A stretch of 64,000 bases of DNA from CAZQFV01 sp964592645 (GTDB taxonomy: Bacteria > Chloroflexota > Chloroflexia > DTKN01): assembly GCA_964592645.1 (NCBI GenBank), contig CAZQFV010000003.1:62001-126000 (forward strand), read 5' to 3'. Of the stretch, positions 51,901-58,697 are shown piece after piece (within the stretch, counting starts at the first letter, position 1; the number at the start of each line of letters is the position of its first letter). The translations under genes and the position numbers were made by a program. Below the pieces are notes generated by a model that was not told the DNA's origin, made no database searches, and worked only from the letters and a program-made list of their open reading frames with translations.

Positions 51901-52526
51901 ACTTTATCCCGCTTCCGGACAACCACCTGGGCGTGGTCATCGCCGACGTCTCCGACAAGGGGGTGCCGGCGGCGCTCTTTATGGTGCTCTCCCGCAGCCT
52001 AGTGCGGGCCAGCGCCCTCAACCACCACTCGCCGGCCGAGGCGCTGAAACGCGCCAACCGCCTGCTGCAGCAGGACAACCGCGCCGAGATGTTCGTCACC
52101 GTCTTTTACGGCGTAATCGACCTGAAGACGGGCGAGATGCGCTACGCCAGCGCCGGCCACAACCCGCCGCTGCTCTGCCGCGGCGCGGGCGATCTCGTGC
52201 GGCTGGAGGCCCGCGGCATCGTCCTGGGCATCATGCGCGACGCCGCCCTGGAGGAGCAGCGCATCCGGTTGGAGCCCGGGGACACCCTGATGCTCTACAC
52301 CGACGGGGTCACCGAGGCCATCGACGAGCACGAGGAGCAGTTTGGCGAGGCGCGGCTGCAGGAGACGCTATGCGCCCACCACGACCAGCCCCTGGGCGAC
52401 CTGCGCCAGACGCTGCTGGACACCATCGCCGAGTTCACGGCCGGCCAGCCGCCGTTCGACGACCTGACGCTGGTGCTGGTGAGGAGGGAGGAACAGGGAG
52501 ACAGGGGACAGAGAGCGGGCCGCTGA
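48939..52526 (+). CDS. Membrane-bound GAF-multidomain SpoIIE-type phosphatase
   Basis: Product of 1195 residues. Residues 1-250 hold seven to eight transmembrane helices. Four GAF domains follow (about 275-425, 465-605, 635-770, 785-930), each with the closing pattern (F/L)...ANQAA(I/V)AI. A helical linker, EIQRSLLPPAPPQ, leads to the PP2C/SpoIIE domain (965-1185) with metal-binding Asp in RVGGDFYDF and VIADVSDKG, and FDDLTLVLV at the end. It should dephosphorylate STAS proteins in response to signals read by GAF domains. GTG at 48939 follows GGAGGTGCTGC and overlaps the fused kinase gene by 23 bp: tight coupling. Confidence 0.9.
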   Translation: MAPLLRNKPRQHIFLVLALLSALGGWGTLLLLSPRLPAQGPLALWGLFVLLTALIKGLGNQVVPRETHSLVGILDLAALLVLGPVGGAWVAAGGALLYQVQLWVIAGLRAYRERQPLPLLSLAGNTLFDGGLKIGMALASFGLYRLAGGRWPIDMPLQAADLGPAAVLFLAWFAIDHLGWGAAEWVLGGWAAVREWFLAIIGPSLLLELLPLPLSLLVVAAYQQNWLTFLLLIGGLIGTSFVIQRLFRTAREQRRLAHELATLNEVARAIVQAEMSVEGLGELILEQAGRVVDTSIFHLGLLEGDRFTLQIRVSGGVRQDPLTVSLAPGEGIIGWMRQSKQPLLVRDFQREMDSLPARPRYLSDNPPRSAVFVPLLARGEVIGSLSIQSMRPGAFTEQHLRILTFISNQAAIAIEKARLYEAARERAVELERIAQENAALYAQVRAERDRLELLYDVGRDLTRRLDLDDLLQKLLQRTVESIQAEDGTIVLLGTRRDAPRLLDSRGERHVELEGVLEKGLAGWVIEHRRPAIIADVRQDPRWLPTRQEVGSALAVPILHGENALGVITLTHPQVDFFAAADPSLPMAIAEQAAMAIEASRLYRSQRRRAVQLQTISQVMRSILSILEIDPLLNKVVHLVRERFGFAHVHIFTLDPDGQEVVFRASTNPDSSFWQDRGGRLPVGEGLIGWVAIHGEPANAGDVTQDRRWLPDQPDVRSEIAVPLKVGEEVVGVLDVQSGEKEAFDDEDTFILLMLADQIAVALETARLYAAQQEEAWVLNALLQVAENISQSRDLDELTEVVVRLVPLLVGVEHCLILLRDREGDAFRAVQGYGVPREDLADLRWPRGALPAFDRAVAEAQPVALAEEELRALPAPLRDRMGSGALWLLPLLAAGEVSGMLLLGMERQAAALSPRQQTILGGITNQAGIAIEEARLRRAEAERQRLDQELAVAREIQRSLLPPAPPQAAGWSIDMAWQSARRVGGDFYDFIPLPDNHLGVVIADVSDKGVPAALFMVLSRSLVRASALNHHSPAEALKRANRLLQQDNRAEMFVTVFYGVIDLKTGEMRYASAGHNPPLLCRGAGDLVRLEARGIVLGIMRDAALEEQRIRLEPGDTLMLYTDGVTEAIDEHEEQFGEARLQETLCAHHDQPLGDLRQTLLDTIAEFTAGQPPFDDLTLVLVRREEQGDRGQRAGR

Positions 52527-52627
52527 TCGAACCCCCGGACGGGTTCGCTCCGGCGGGGCCCTTTCTGCTGAACCCCTGAACCCCGGCCGGCCTCTCCTTG
52601 CCGTGTTGGGCGGCCCGGAGGGACCGT

Positions 52628-52687
52628 CCGAGCCGCTCGCACGATCCCTCCGAGCCGACCATATTTCCGTGCGAGCCGCTCGTACGG
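52628..52687. repeat. CGAGCCGCTCG repeats in a convergent spacer
   Basis: CGAGCCGCTCGCACG and CGAGCCGCTCGTACG occur about 45 bp apart; each begins with the palindrome CGAGC-C-GCTCG, and the first is nearly the reverse complement of the sequence around the second. Nothing else is evident in 52527-52750. Confidence 0.4.
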
Positions 52688-52760
52688 GACATCGAGCCGC
52701 CCGGCGCGGGAGAAAGCTACTTATATGGGCAGCATGCTACCGGCAGATGCCCGGTGGAGA

Positions 52761-52819
52761 GGCGAAGGACCAAGGACCTCTGACGAGGCCCTGGTCCTTC
52801 GCCCTTGGTCCTTCCTTTT
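52761..52819. terminator. Terminator between convergent genes
   Basis: GGCGAAGGACCA (52761-52772) and TGGTCCTTCGCC (52792-52803) are perfect 12-bp arms; an alternative pairing uses AAGGACCAAGG and CCTTGGTCCTT. TTTT follows on the plus strand. Confidence 0.65.
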
Positions 52820-52821
52820 CT

Positions 52822-53295
52822 CTAGATAGGCCGGAAGTAGGCGATGTCGGTGATCTCGCCCGTCCGTTTGGCCTTGCTCTTGAACACCGCCTGGACCTCC
52901 ATGCCGACGCCGACGTCATCGGGGTCGACGCCGCCGAGGAGGTGGGCCAAGACACCGTCGCAGCCCTCCATCTCGATCAGCGCCACGATCTGCGGCACGT
53001 CCAGGGGGCGCTCCTCCAGGTCCCGGTGCAGTACCGTGAAGGCATAGACCCGCCCGCGGTTGGGCACCTCTACCCACTCCGTCAGCTCGTCGAAGCAGCG
53101 TTCGCAGTAGAGGCGCGGCGGCATGTAGGTATAGTCACAGGTGGGGCAGTAGGTGGCCATCAGCTTGGCCTCGTCCTTGAGCGCGTGGAAGAAGCGTTCG
53201 CCGGCCAACCCCATGGTGTAGCGGCTCTGCAGGGGGATCTCCCCCTGCCAGGCGCGGGCTTCGTGGGCAAACTGCAGGCGTTCGGTGAGGCTCAT
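52822..53295 (-). CDS. DUF35 zinc-ribbon/OB-fold protein 2
   Basis: Product of 157 residues. A rubredoxin-like zinc ribbon, CPTC near residue 50 and CERC near 65, precedes an OB fold (about 75-150, VPNRGRVYAFTVLHRDLEE). DUF35 proteins bridge or hold acyl-CoA at thiolase-like partners. The ATG at 53295 follows AAGGAGGGGAAACG and overlaps the previous gene's stop by 4 bp (ATGA). It is the last gene of an operon with a second DUF35 protein, two thiolase homologues and a CoA-transferase. Its ribbon is complete, so zinc binding is expected. Confidence 0.88.
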   Translation of the reverse strand: MSLTERLQFAHEARAWQGEIPLQSRYTMGLAGERFFHALKDEAKLMATYCPTCDYTYMPPRLYCERCFDELTEWVEVPNRGRVYAFTVLHRDLEERPLDVPQIVALIEMEGCDGVLAHLLGGVDPDDVGVGMEVQAVFKSKAKRTGEITDIAYFRPI

Positions 53296-53828
53296 CGTTT
53301 CCCCTCCTTGATCGGGCGGAAGTAGAGGATGTCGGTGATCGCGCCCGTGCGCTTGCGGACCGGCGCCCAGACCGGCTCCACGCGCAGCCCGATATGCACG
53401 ACCTCCGGCTTCGGCTCGATCTCGCCCAGGAGGTGCATGAAGCCGCCGGTGGCGTTGGGAGCCTCTGTCCCATCGAGGGCGATCACTGCCGGGATCAGCG
53501 GCGTCTCCAGGCGCTCCATGTCCCAGCGGACGATGACGATGGAAAAGGTCTTGACGTAGCCGGTTCCCGGCAGCTCCACCCAGTTGCTGGTGGGGGCGAA
53601 ACAGTGCTCGCAGACCATGCGCGGCGGCACCAGCACCCGGTGGCACACGGGGCAGGTGATGCCTAGGATCTTGCCTTCCTTCAGGCCGGCCAGGAAGCGG
53701 CCGATGGCCACACCTTCGTCCCAGGCGTAGTCGGTCTTGGGGTACCACCAGGTCTGGAGGACGCTGCCGTCGGTGAAGGCCCGTTCCTTGACATAGGTGC
53801 CCGGGTATTCCTTGATGTGTTCGGTCAT
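53292..53828 (-). CDS. DUF35 zinc-ribbon/OB-fold protein 1
   Basis: Product of 178 residues, homologous to the next gene: zinc ribbon CPVC near residue 59 and CEHC near 73, then an OB fold with LPGTGYVKTFSIV. An N-terminal extension of about 45 residues is rich in Tyr and Trp. The two DUF35 genes probably pair with the two thiolase homologues one to one; that is inference. The ATG at 53828 follows AAGGAGGACGAA. Four-base overlap with the downstream gene shows coupling. Confidence 0.88.
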   Translation of the reverse strand: MTEHIKEYPGTYVKERAFTDGSVLQTWWYPKTDYAWDEGVAIGRFLAGLKEGKILGITCPVCHRVLVPPRMVCEHCFAPTSNWVELPGTGYVKTFSIVIVRWDMERLETPLIPAVIALDGTEAPNATGGFMHLLGEIEPKPEVVHIGLRVEPVWAPVRKRTGAITDILYFRPIKEGKR

Positions 53829-53838
53829 TTCGTCCTCC

Positions 53839-55005
53839 TTAGGCGATGCCCATGACGATGACGGTGCCGACCTGCATCAGGTCGCCCCAGGCCTGGGCCA
53901 CGCCGCGTTTGGGGTTGCCCGGCACCTGCCGGCCCCCGGCCTCGCCGCGGAGCTGCCAGAAGAGCTCGGCCACCTTCATCAGGCCGGCCGCGGCGATGGG
54001 GTTGCCCACGCCCAGCAGCCCGCCCGAGGGACAGACCGGGAGATCGCCATCGCGGGCGGTGATGCCCAGCGCGGTCATCTCCGGGGCCTTGCCCTTGTCG
54101 GCCAGCATCAGCCCCTCCAGGTGGTGCAGCTCCTTGTAGTCGAAGGGGTCGTACGGCTCGGCGATGTGGATCTGCTTGCGCGGCTCGGTGATCCCGGCCA
54201 TCTCGTAGGCCATCCGTGCGGCCTGCTCCACCTGCAAGGGGTAGGAGAGGTCGCGGTTCGTCCAGTAGGCCGTCTCCAGGCTCCAGCCGACCCCCTCGAT
54301 CCACACCGGCTTGTCGGTGATGCGGTGGGCCACATGCTCGGCCGCCAGCACGATCGCCACGGCCCCGTCGGAGATGGGGCTGACATCCAGCCGCTGCACG
54401 GGCCAGGCCATGGGCTCCGAGGCCAGGACTTCCTCGATGGTGATGTCCTCGCCCAGCAGCGCACAGGGGTGGTGCTTGGCGTTGCCCCGGTTCTTGACGA
54501 TCACCTGCGCCAGGTCGCGCTTGGTGAGGCCGTAGCGGTGCATGTAGGCGTTCATCTCCATGGCAAAGATCCACAGGAGGTTGGGACCCAGCGGGCGTTC
54601 GAGGGTGTGATCAAAGATCGTCAGGAAGGCCCCCTGTGGGTGGGGCTGGCAGGAGGACATCTTCTCCTCGCAGACCACCAGGCAGGTGTCAAAGAGCCCG
54701 CTGGCGACGTGGTACCAGCCGTGGATGGGCGTCATGACCCCGGTCCCGCCGCCGACATAGCAGCGGATATGGGGCTTGTGCCAGGCCCCCGAGCCGGGCG
54801 AGAGGTACTCGTTCTTCATGTGCACCGCATCGAAAGCATCGGGCGCGCTGCCCGAGGCCACACAGTCGATGTCGTCGAGCGTCATGCCGCACGAATCCAA
54901 GGCCATCCGGGTTGCCTGCCAGGACAGCTCGTCGGCGGTCTCCAACGCCCGGCGCACGAACTTGGTCATCCCGGCTCCGACAACGGCAACGCGACGCGTT
55001 CTCAT
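53839..55005 (-). CDS. Thiolase-like protein (SCP-2 type), subunit 2
   Basis: Product of 388 residues with a thiolase fold (start RRVAVVGAGMTKF). Cys82 in IRCYVGGGTG sits where the nucleophilic cysteine of thiolases lies. The region that usually reads GHP has Asn instead: CPSGGLLGVGNPIAAAG near residue 325. The late Cys-Gly-Gly motif is missing. It could be a condensing, cleaving or retro-aldol enzyme together with a DUF35 partner, as in steroid-degrading Ltp2/ChsH2-type complexes or benzoylsuccinyl-CoA thiolase BbsAB. The ATG at 55005 follows AAGGAGGAAACC. Ten bp separate it from subunit 1. Confidence 0.83.
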   Translation of the reverse strand: MRTRRVAVVGAGMTKFVRRALETADELSWQATRMALDSCGMTLDDIDCVASGSAPDAFDAVHMKNEYLSPGSGAWHKPHIRCYVGGGTGVMTPIHGWYHVASGLFDTCLVVCEEKMSSCQPHPQGAFLTIFDHTLERPLGPNLLWIFAMEMNAYMHRYGLTKRDLAQVIVKNRGNAKHHPCALLGEDITIEEVLASEPMAWPVQRLDVSPISDGAVAIVLAAEHVAHRITDKPVWIEGVGWSLETAYWTNRDLSYPLQVEQAARMAYEMAGITEPRKQIHIAEPYDPFDYKELHHLEGLMLADKGKAPEMTALGITARDGDLPVCPSGGLLGVGNPIAAAGLMKVAELFWQLRGEAGGRQVPGNPKRGVAQAWGDLMQVGTVIVMGIA

Positions 55006-55015
55006 GGTTTCCTCC

Positions 55016-56173
55016 TTAGTCCTCGTTGCTCAGGATGACCATCGCCGCGGCCGTGGTGGGGACGCCGCGCCAGCCCAAGGCCGCGCCGAGCTCGACATCC
55101 TCCAGTTGCCGCGCGCCGGCCTCGCCGCGGAGCTGCAGGACGCACTCCAGGGCGCGGGCCAGGCCGGAGGCGTCGAGCAGGTGGCCGCAGCCCAGGGAGC
55201 CGCCCGAGGGGTTCACCGGGAGCTCGCCCTCCAGGGAGGTCGCGCCTTCCTCGGTGAGCGGGCCGGCCTCGCCGGGCCGGCAGAGCCCCAACGCCTCCAG
55301 GTGCTGCAGCTCCTTGTAGGCGTAGGTGTCGTCGATCTCGACAAAGTCGAGCGCCCCCTGGGGGTTGCGGATGCCGGCCGTGCGGTAGGCCATCTCGGCC
55401 GCCGCGCGGACATAGCCCAGATCCACCCAGTCGCGGTTCTCCAGGCTGTAGGAACCGTTGCACCAGCCGATGCCCTTGATCCAAACGGGGGTGTCGGTGA
55501 GGGAGCGGGCCACATGCTCCGCGGCCAGGACAAAGACGATGCAGCCGTCGGCCGGCGGGGCGATCATCAGCCGGGTCAACGGTTCGGCGACCGGCTCCGA
55601 CTCCAGGATGTCCTCCAGGGAGAGGTCGGCGGGGTGGGCGGCCAGGGGGTTGAAGAGGGCGTTGCCGCGGTTCTTGGCCACCACGTGCGCGCACTGCTCG
55701 ATGGTGGTGCCGGTCTCAAAGAGGTAGCGCTGCATCTCCAGGCCGGCCACGAAGGTCGGGTGCAGCTTCAGCGGCCGGTTGTAGATGGGGTCCATGGCGT
55801 AGGCCACAATGTGCGCCGGGTGCAGGAGGTTGCTGGCCTTGCTGTGGGACTCGACGACGACCACGTCGAACAATCCGGTCTTGATCTGCATATAGGCGGT
55901 GGCCAGGCCGTGCAGCCCATCGGCGGGGATCGTCTCGTTGGGCCGGAGGACGGCTCCCATCTGGTCGGGGGTGTACTCGTCAAAGATGCTGGTGCCCTCG
56001 TTGAAATCCTCCGCCACGGTGATGAAGCTGTCCACGTCGGTCCGGGGATCGATCCCGGCATCGTTGTAGGCCCGTACTGCCGCCTCGTACATGATCTCCT
56101 TGTAGGAGAGCTCGGGTGTGATGGACTTGAACCCGTACCATCCCGCCCCGACGATGGCGACTCGTTCGACCAC
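55016..56173 (-). CDS. Thiolase-like protein (SCP-2 type), subunit 1
   Basis: Product of 385 residues, homologous to the next gene (start VERVAIVGAGWYGF). Where the other has Cys82 this one reads TIPADGLHGLATAYM, with no cysteine, but it keeps a His in NPSGGSLGCGHLLDASG near residue 320. Each protein therefore has a part of the catalytic set the other lacks. It may be an inactive partner, or the pair may use different chemistry from thiolysis. GTG at 56173 follows AAGGAGGCATAAC. Upstream lies a 340-bp spacer with a RelE remnant, then gctB. Confidence 0.83.
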   Translation of the reverse strand: MVERVAIVGAGWYGFKSITPELSYKEIMYEAAVRAYNDAGIDPRTDVDSFITVAEDFNEGTSIFDEYTPDQMGAVLRPNETIPADGLHGLATAYMQIKTGLFDVVVVESHSKASNLLHPAHIVAYAMDPIYNRPLKLHPTFVAGLEMQRYLFETGTTIEQCAHVVAKNRGNALFNPLAAHPADLSLEDILESEPVAEPLTRLMIAPPADGCIVFVLAAEHVARSLTDTPVWIKGIGWCNGSYSLENRDWVDLGYVRAAAEMAYRTAGIRNPQGALDFVEIDDTYAYKELQHLEALGLCRPGEAGPLTEEGATSLEGELPVNPSGGSLGCGHLLDASGLARALECVLQLRGEAGARQLEDVELGAALGWRGVPTTAAAMVILSNED

Positions 56174-56189
56174 GTTATGCCTCCTTGTG

Positions 56190-56216
56190 CGAGATAGCGA
56201 TAAGGCGATAAGGCGA
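56190..56216. repeat. AAGGCGA-type short tandem repeat
   Basis: GCGAGATAGCGATAAGGCGATAAGGCGA is a run of GCGA(T/G)A units in the spacer before thiolase subunit 1, similar to the run at 35379-35400. Confidence 0.45.
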
Positions 56217-56265
56217 GTGAGCGAACCTGCGGGTCCGCGACTCTTGCTCCACCAGTGGGCCGGCG

Positions 56266-56450
56266 ATCACCTCCTTTCGGAAAGCACACCGTGTTCGCGC
56301 TATGCAACCCGACGATCTCCAAGGACTGCGCAAGTACCGCATCGGCGATTGCCGCCTTCTCCTATGGATCGATCACGATGCCCAGGTATTGACCCTCTAC
56401 GGTATCGGCCACCGCCGCCAGGTGTACGAGCGCCTGCGGCGCCCCCCTGG
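56266..56450 (+). pseudogene. Remnant of a RelE/ParE-type toxin gene
   Basis: In the frame of ATG 56302 the translation MQPDDLQGLRKYRIGD then CRLLLWIDHDAQVLTL and YGIGHRRQVYERLRR is the C-terminal half of a RelE toxin (usual form: L-x-G-L-(R/W)-(R/K)-Y-R-(V/I)-G-D-Y-R, then GHRREVY). The N-terminal half, about 40 residues, is missing: upstream the frame is open only to 56221 and does not resemble RelE. The frame has no stop at the expected end and runs on opposite gctB. No antitoxin gene is adjacent. It is a truncated, probably dead copy in the spacer between gctB and thiolase subunit 1. Confidence 0.7.
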
Positions 56451-56511
56451 CCGCTCGCGCCAGGTCTCCTGTTCCTGCTCCTTGTCCCCCCGTCGCCTCC
56501 TCGCTTCCCCG

Positions 56512-57276
56512 TCAAATATAGATCCTTTCCGGGTCCACCTCTTCCCGCAGCACCCGCAGCTCCTCCGCGGTCGGCGGTTCGTTCTCCTCGATGTGTTCGG
56601 CCATCAGCAGCTCGAAGCCGGTGTTCTCCACCACCTGCTCCACCGTCACCCCGGGTTGGACCTTCAGGAGCAGCATGCGCAACGATTCGGGGTGAAAGCC
56701 CATGATGGCCAGGCTGGTGACCACGCGGTAGGGGCCGGTGTTCCGCGGCAGGCCGGCCGCCTCGCGCGCCCCCGGCCCGGTCAGGTATCCCGGCGTGGTG
56801 ACGAACTCGACCCGCGGCAGGAAACGCCGCTTCTCGTGCTGCATCAGGATGATCGTCTTCCAGCAGTGGCTGCCCACGTCGTTGCCGCCGCCGCTGCCCG
56901 GCAGGCGGACCTTGGGGTGGTCGTGGTCGCCGCCGATGTAGGTCGAGTTGAGGTTGCCGTAGGGGTCGATCTGCGCCCCGCCGAGGAAGCCATAGTCGAT
57001 GAAGCCGCGCTGCGCCGTCTCGATGGTGTCGCAGATGCCGGAGGCGGAGACGGCCCGGTAAAAGGTGCGCGACTCGCCCACCGCCCGCGGCAGGCGCGCG
57101 AGCTGCGCCCCGGTGCCGCCGAACTCAAAGACCGCCACCAGGTTGGGGGCATAGAGCTTCTGGGCCAGGGAAGCCGCCAGCATGGGGATGCCCGTGCCGA
57201 TAAAGGCGGTAGAGTTGTCCTCCATCAGCCGGCAGGCGCTGCAGATCAACAGCTCGGTGCGGTTGTAATCGCTCAT
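56512..57276 (-). CDS. gctB: CoA-transferase subunit B, glutaconate CoA-transferase-like
   Basis: Product of 254 residues. Compared from memory with Acidaminococcus GctB it shares FIGTGIPMLAASLAQKLYAP, GGAQIDPYGNLNSTYIGG, MQHEKRRFLPRVEFVTTPG and ENTGFELL. The catalytic Glu falls in VAVFEFGG (residue 51), so it should be a true transferase rather than one of the Glu-less ring-cleaving relatives (IpdB). I chose ATG 57276 over the adjacent ATG 57279 because the site GGGGAGG then has 6-nt spacing and the start MSDYNRTE matches the family better. It begins right at the stop of gctA. Confidence 0.9.
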   Translation of the reverse strand: MSDYNRTELLICSACRLMEDNSTAFIGTGIPMLAASLAQKLYAPNLVAVFEFGGTGAQLARLPRAVGESRTFYRAVSASGICDTIETAQRGFIDYGFLGGAQIDPYGNLNSTYIGGDHDHPKVRLPGSGGGNDVGSHCWKTIILMQHEKRRFLPRVEFVTTPGYLTGPGAREAAGLPRNTGPYRVVTSLAIMGFHPESLRMLLLKVQPGVTVEQVVENTGFELLMAEHIEENEPPTAEELRVLREEVDPERIYI

Positions 57277-57279
57277 CAT

Positions 57280-58251
57280 CTACCTCCCCACCACGGTGCG
57301 CTTTAGATAGTCCAGGCGCTCCGCGCCGATCAGCTCCAGGTACTCCTCGTGGCTCTTGACCCCGTAGACGTAGCGGTCCATGTACTCCTTCATCCCCTCG
57401 GGCGTCTGCGAGGCGCTCACATAGTTGCGGATGTGCTCCTCGTCGCGCTCGTACATGTAGACCATCTCGCCGGGGTGCGAGCCAAAGGGGGCATGCACCA
57501 CGGCGTCCACCAGGTAGTAGGGGATGGTGGTGCGGTCGGGGGTGCGGCGGATCACGTCGCTGTCGACGATCTCCTCCGCGCTGACGATGAGGCGCTTGGC
57601 CGCCCGCGACATCTCGAAGGCAAAGCCGCTGATGCCCTCCACCTGGGCGTTGCCGTAGCGGTCGGCGCGGTGGGCGTGGATCAGGGCCACATCGATCACC
57701 AGGGCCGGCAGCAGGCAGACCTTTTCCCCGGTGAAGGGGCACTCCACCACCTTGGCGGCGCTGTAGCGAAAGGTGTCGGAGCCGAGCATCGACTTGACCG
57801 GGATAAAGGGCACGCCCATGGCGGTGGCCTTCATCCGCCAGGTGATGGCCCCGTTGCTCCACTCCACCAGCTTCACCCGGCCGCTCTCGGCGGCGCGGCG
57901 CAGGGCGTAGGAGATGCCATAGACCTCCAGGCCGTGGTAGGTGAGGTCCATAGCGTCGACCAGGCCGGCCTCCAGCCACAGGTCCAGCTCCAGTACGCCC
58001 TGCCCCACCGCCCGGAGGTGCTTCTTGCCCTGGCGCACCAGCTCGCGGGAGAGCGACATCGGCGCGCGGCAGGTGCCGTAGAGCTCCTTGCCGATATAGT
58101 CGCCGTCGTGGACGAAGCGGGCGATGGCCTCCTGCTCACTCATGAGCTTGTCCACCAGCGCCCGCGGCTTCTGGGTGTGGTTCCACTCGCGGAACTCCTC
58201 CATGCTGTAGGGCTGGAAAAGCTCGCCGCTACCGGATTCGAGCACTTGCAT
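57280..58251 (-). CDS. gctA: CoA-transferase subunit A, glutaconate CoA-transferase-like
   Basis: Product of 323 residues of the class I CoA-transferase alpha-subunit type: VHDGDYIGKELYGTCRAPMS near residue 48, GMPFIP-like VPFIPVKSMLGSD near 150, DVALIHAHRADRYGNAQVEG near 195 and RRTPDRTTIPYYLVDAVVHAP near 240. With GctB it should move CoA between an acyl-CoA and a dicarboxylic or oxo acid. The ATG at 58251 follows CAGGAGGTGGCC. It is the first gene of the six-gene acyl-CoA operon. I could not find a clear promoter in front; a GC-rich hairpin at 58283-58310 lies in its leader. Confidence 0.9.
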   Translation of the reverse strand: MQVLESGSGELFQPYSMEEFREWNHTQKPRALVDKLMSEQEAIARFVHDGDYIGKELYGTCRAPMSLSRELVRQGKKHLRAVGQGVLELDLWLEAGLVDAMDLTYHGLEVYGISYALRRAAESGRVKLVEWSNGAITWRMKATAMGVPFIPVKSMLGSDTFRYSAAKVVECPFTGEKVCLLPALVIDVALIHAHRADRYGNAQVEGISGFAFEMSRAAKRLIVSAEEIVDSDVIRRTPDRTTIPYYLVDAVVHAPFGSHPGEMVYMYERDEEHIRNYVSASQTPEGMKEYMDRYVYGVKSHEEYLELIGAERLDYLKRTVVGR

Positions 58252-58282
58252 GGCCACCTCCTGCAAGGTCAGGAAATAGCAG

Positions 58283-58310
58283 GGTGGGGCCGGCCCAATC
58301 CGGCCCCACC
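58283..58310 (-). other. Hairpin in the leader of the gctA operon
   Basis: GGTGGGGCCGG (58283-58293) and CCGGCCCCACC (58300-58310) form a perfect 11-bp stem with a 6-nt loop, about 30 nt before gctA. No T-run follows on either strand. The remainder of 58311-58435 has no signal I can read. Confidence 0.5.
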
Positions 58311-58435
58311 TAAAGCCGCCCACAGGGAAAGATACACCGAAAGTACGAGGTCACCTGCCGGGATGGCCCAAGAAGCCAGGCTACAGTCCACGCCGTCGCT
58401 CCTCATCGATGGTACGGCACAGATGGACTAGAACC

Positions 58436-58540
58436 CATCTCAACTACCACAAAGGCGCGGAGGCACAAAGAAAAGCGGCAAAGGCATATCCCAAGAACCT
58501 TGGTGTCCTTGTGCCTTTGTGGTTGACGAGATGACTCCTA
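58436..58540. repeat. Dispersed inverted repeat, copy C
   Basis: Left arm CATCTCAACTACCACAAAG (from 58436) and right arm CTTTGTGGTTGACGAGATG (to about 58532) pair apart from a 4-bp mismatch block; inner segments GGCACAAAG and CTTGTGCC also pair. Both outer ends and the CCAAGAACC core resemble copies at 2624-2682 and 33441-33470. Confidence 0.65.
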
Positions 58541-58627
58541 GAGGCCGAGAACCGACCGCCATTATTCTAGCACACTTCCACGGCGAAAGCAAGTATCGCG
58601 CGCGCGGCGCGCGGCATCTGCCGCTAT

Positions 58628-58656
58628 TTGCCCCCCGTGCGGGCTTGGTGTATAAT
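58628..58656 (+). promoter_or_regulatory. Promoter of rsfS
   Basis: TTGCCC (58628-58633) and TATAAT (58651-58656), 17 bp apart, giving a leader of about 35 nt. Confidence 0.75.
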
Positions 58657-58697
58657 CCTTCCAGCACAGAGGGCGGGCCGCCCAGAGGAGGAAACCG

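Noticed and set aside
52690..52760. Promoter around CTACTTATATGGG
   Set aside because: TTATAT could be a -10, but no -35 lies 15-19 bp upstream and the genes on both sides are convergent.
58311..58435. Promoter for the gctA operon on the minus strand
   Set aside because: TATCTT and TACTTT are possible -10 hexamers but neither has an acceptable -35 at 16-18 bp.
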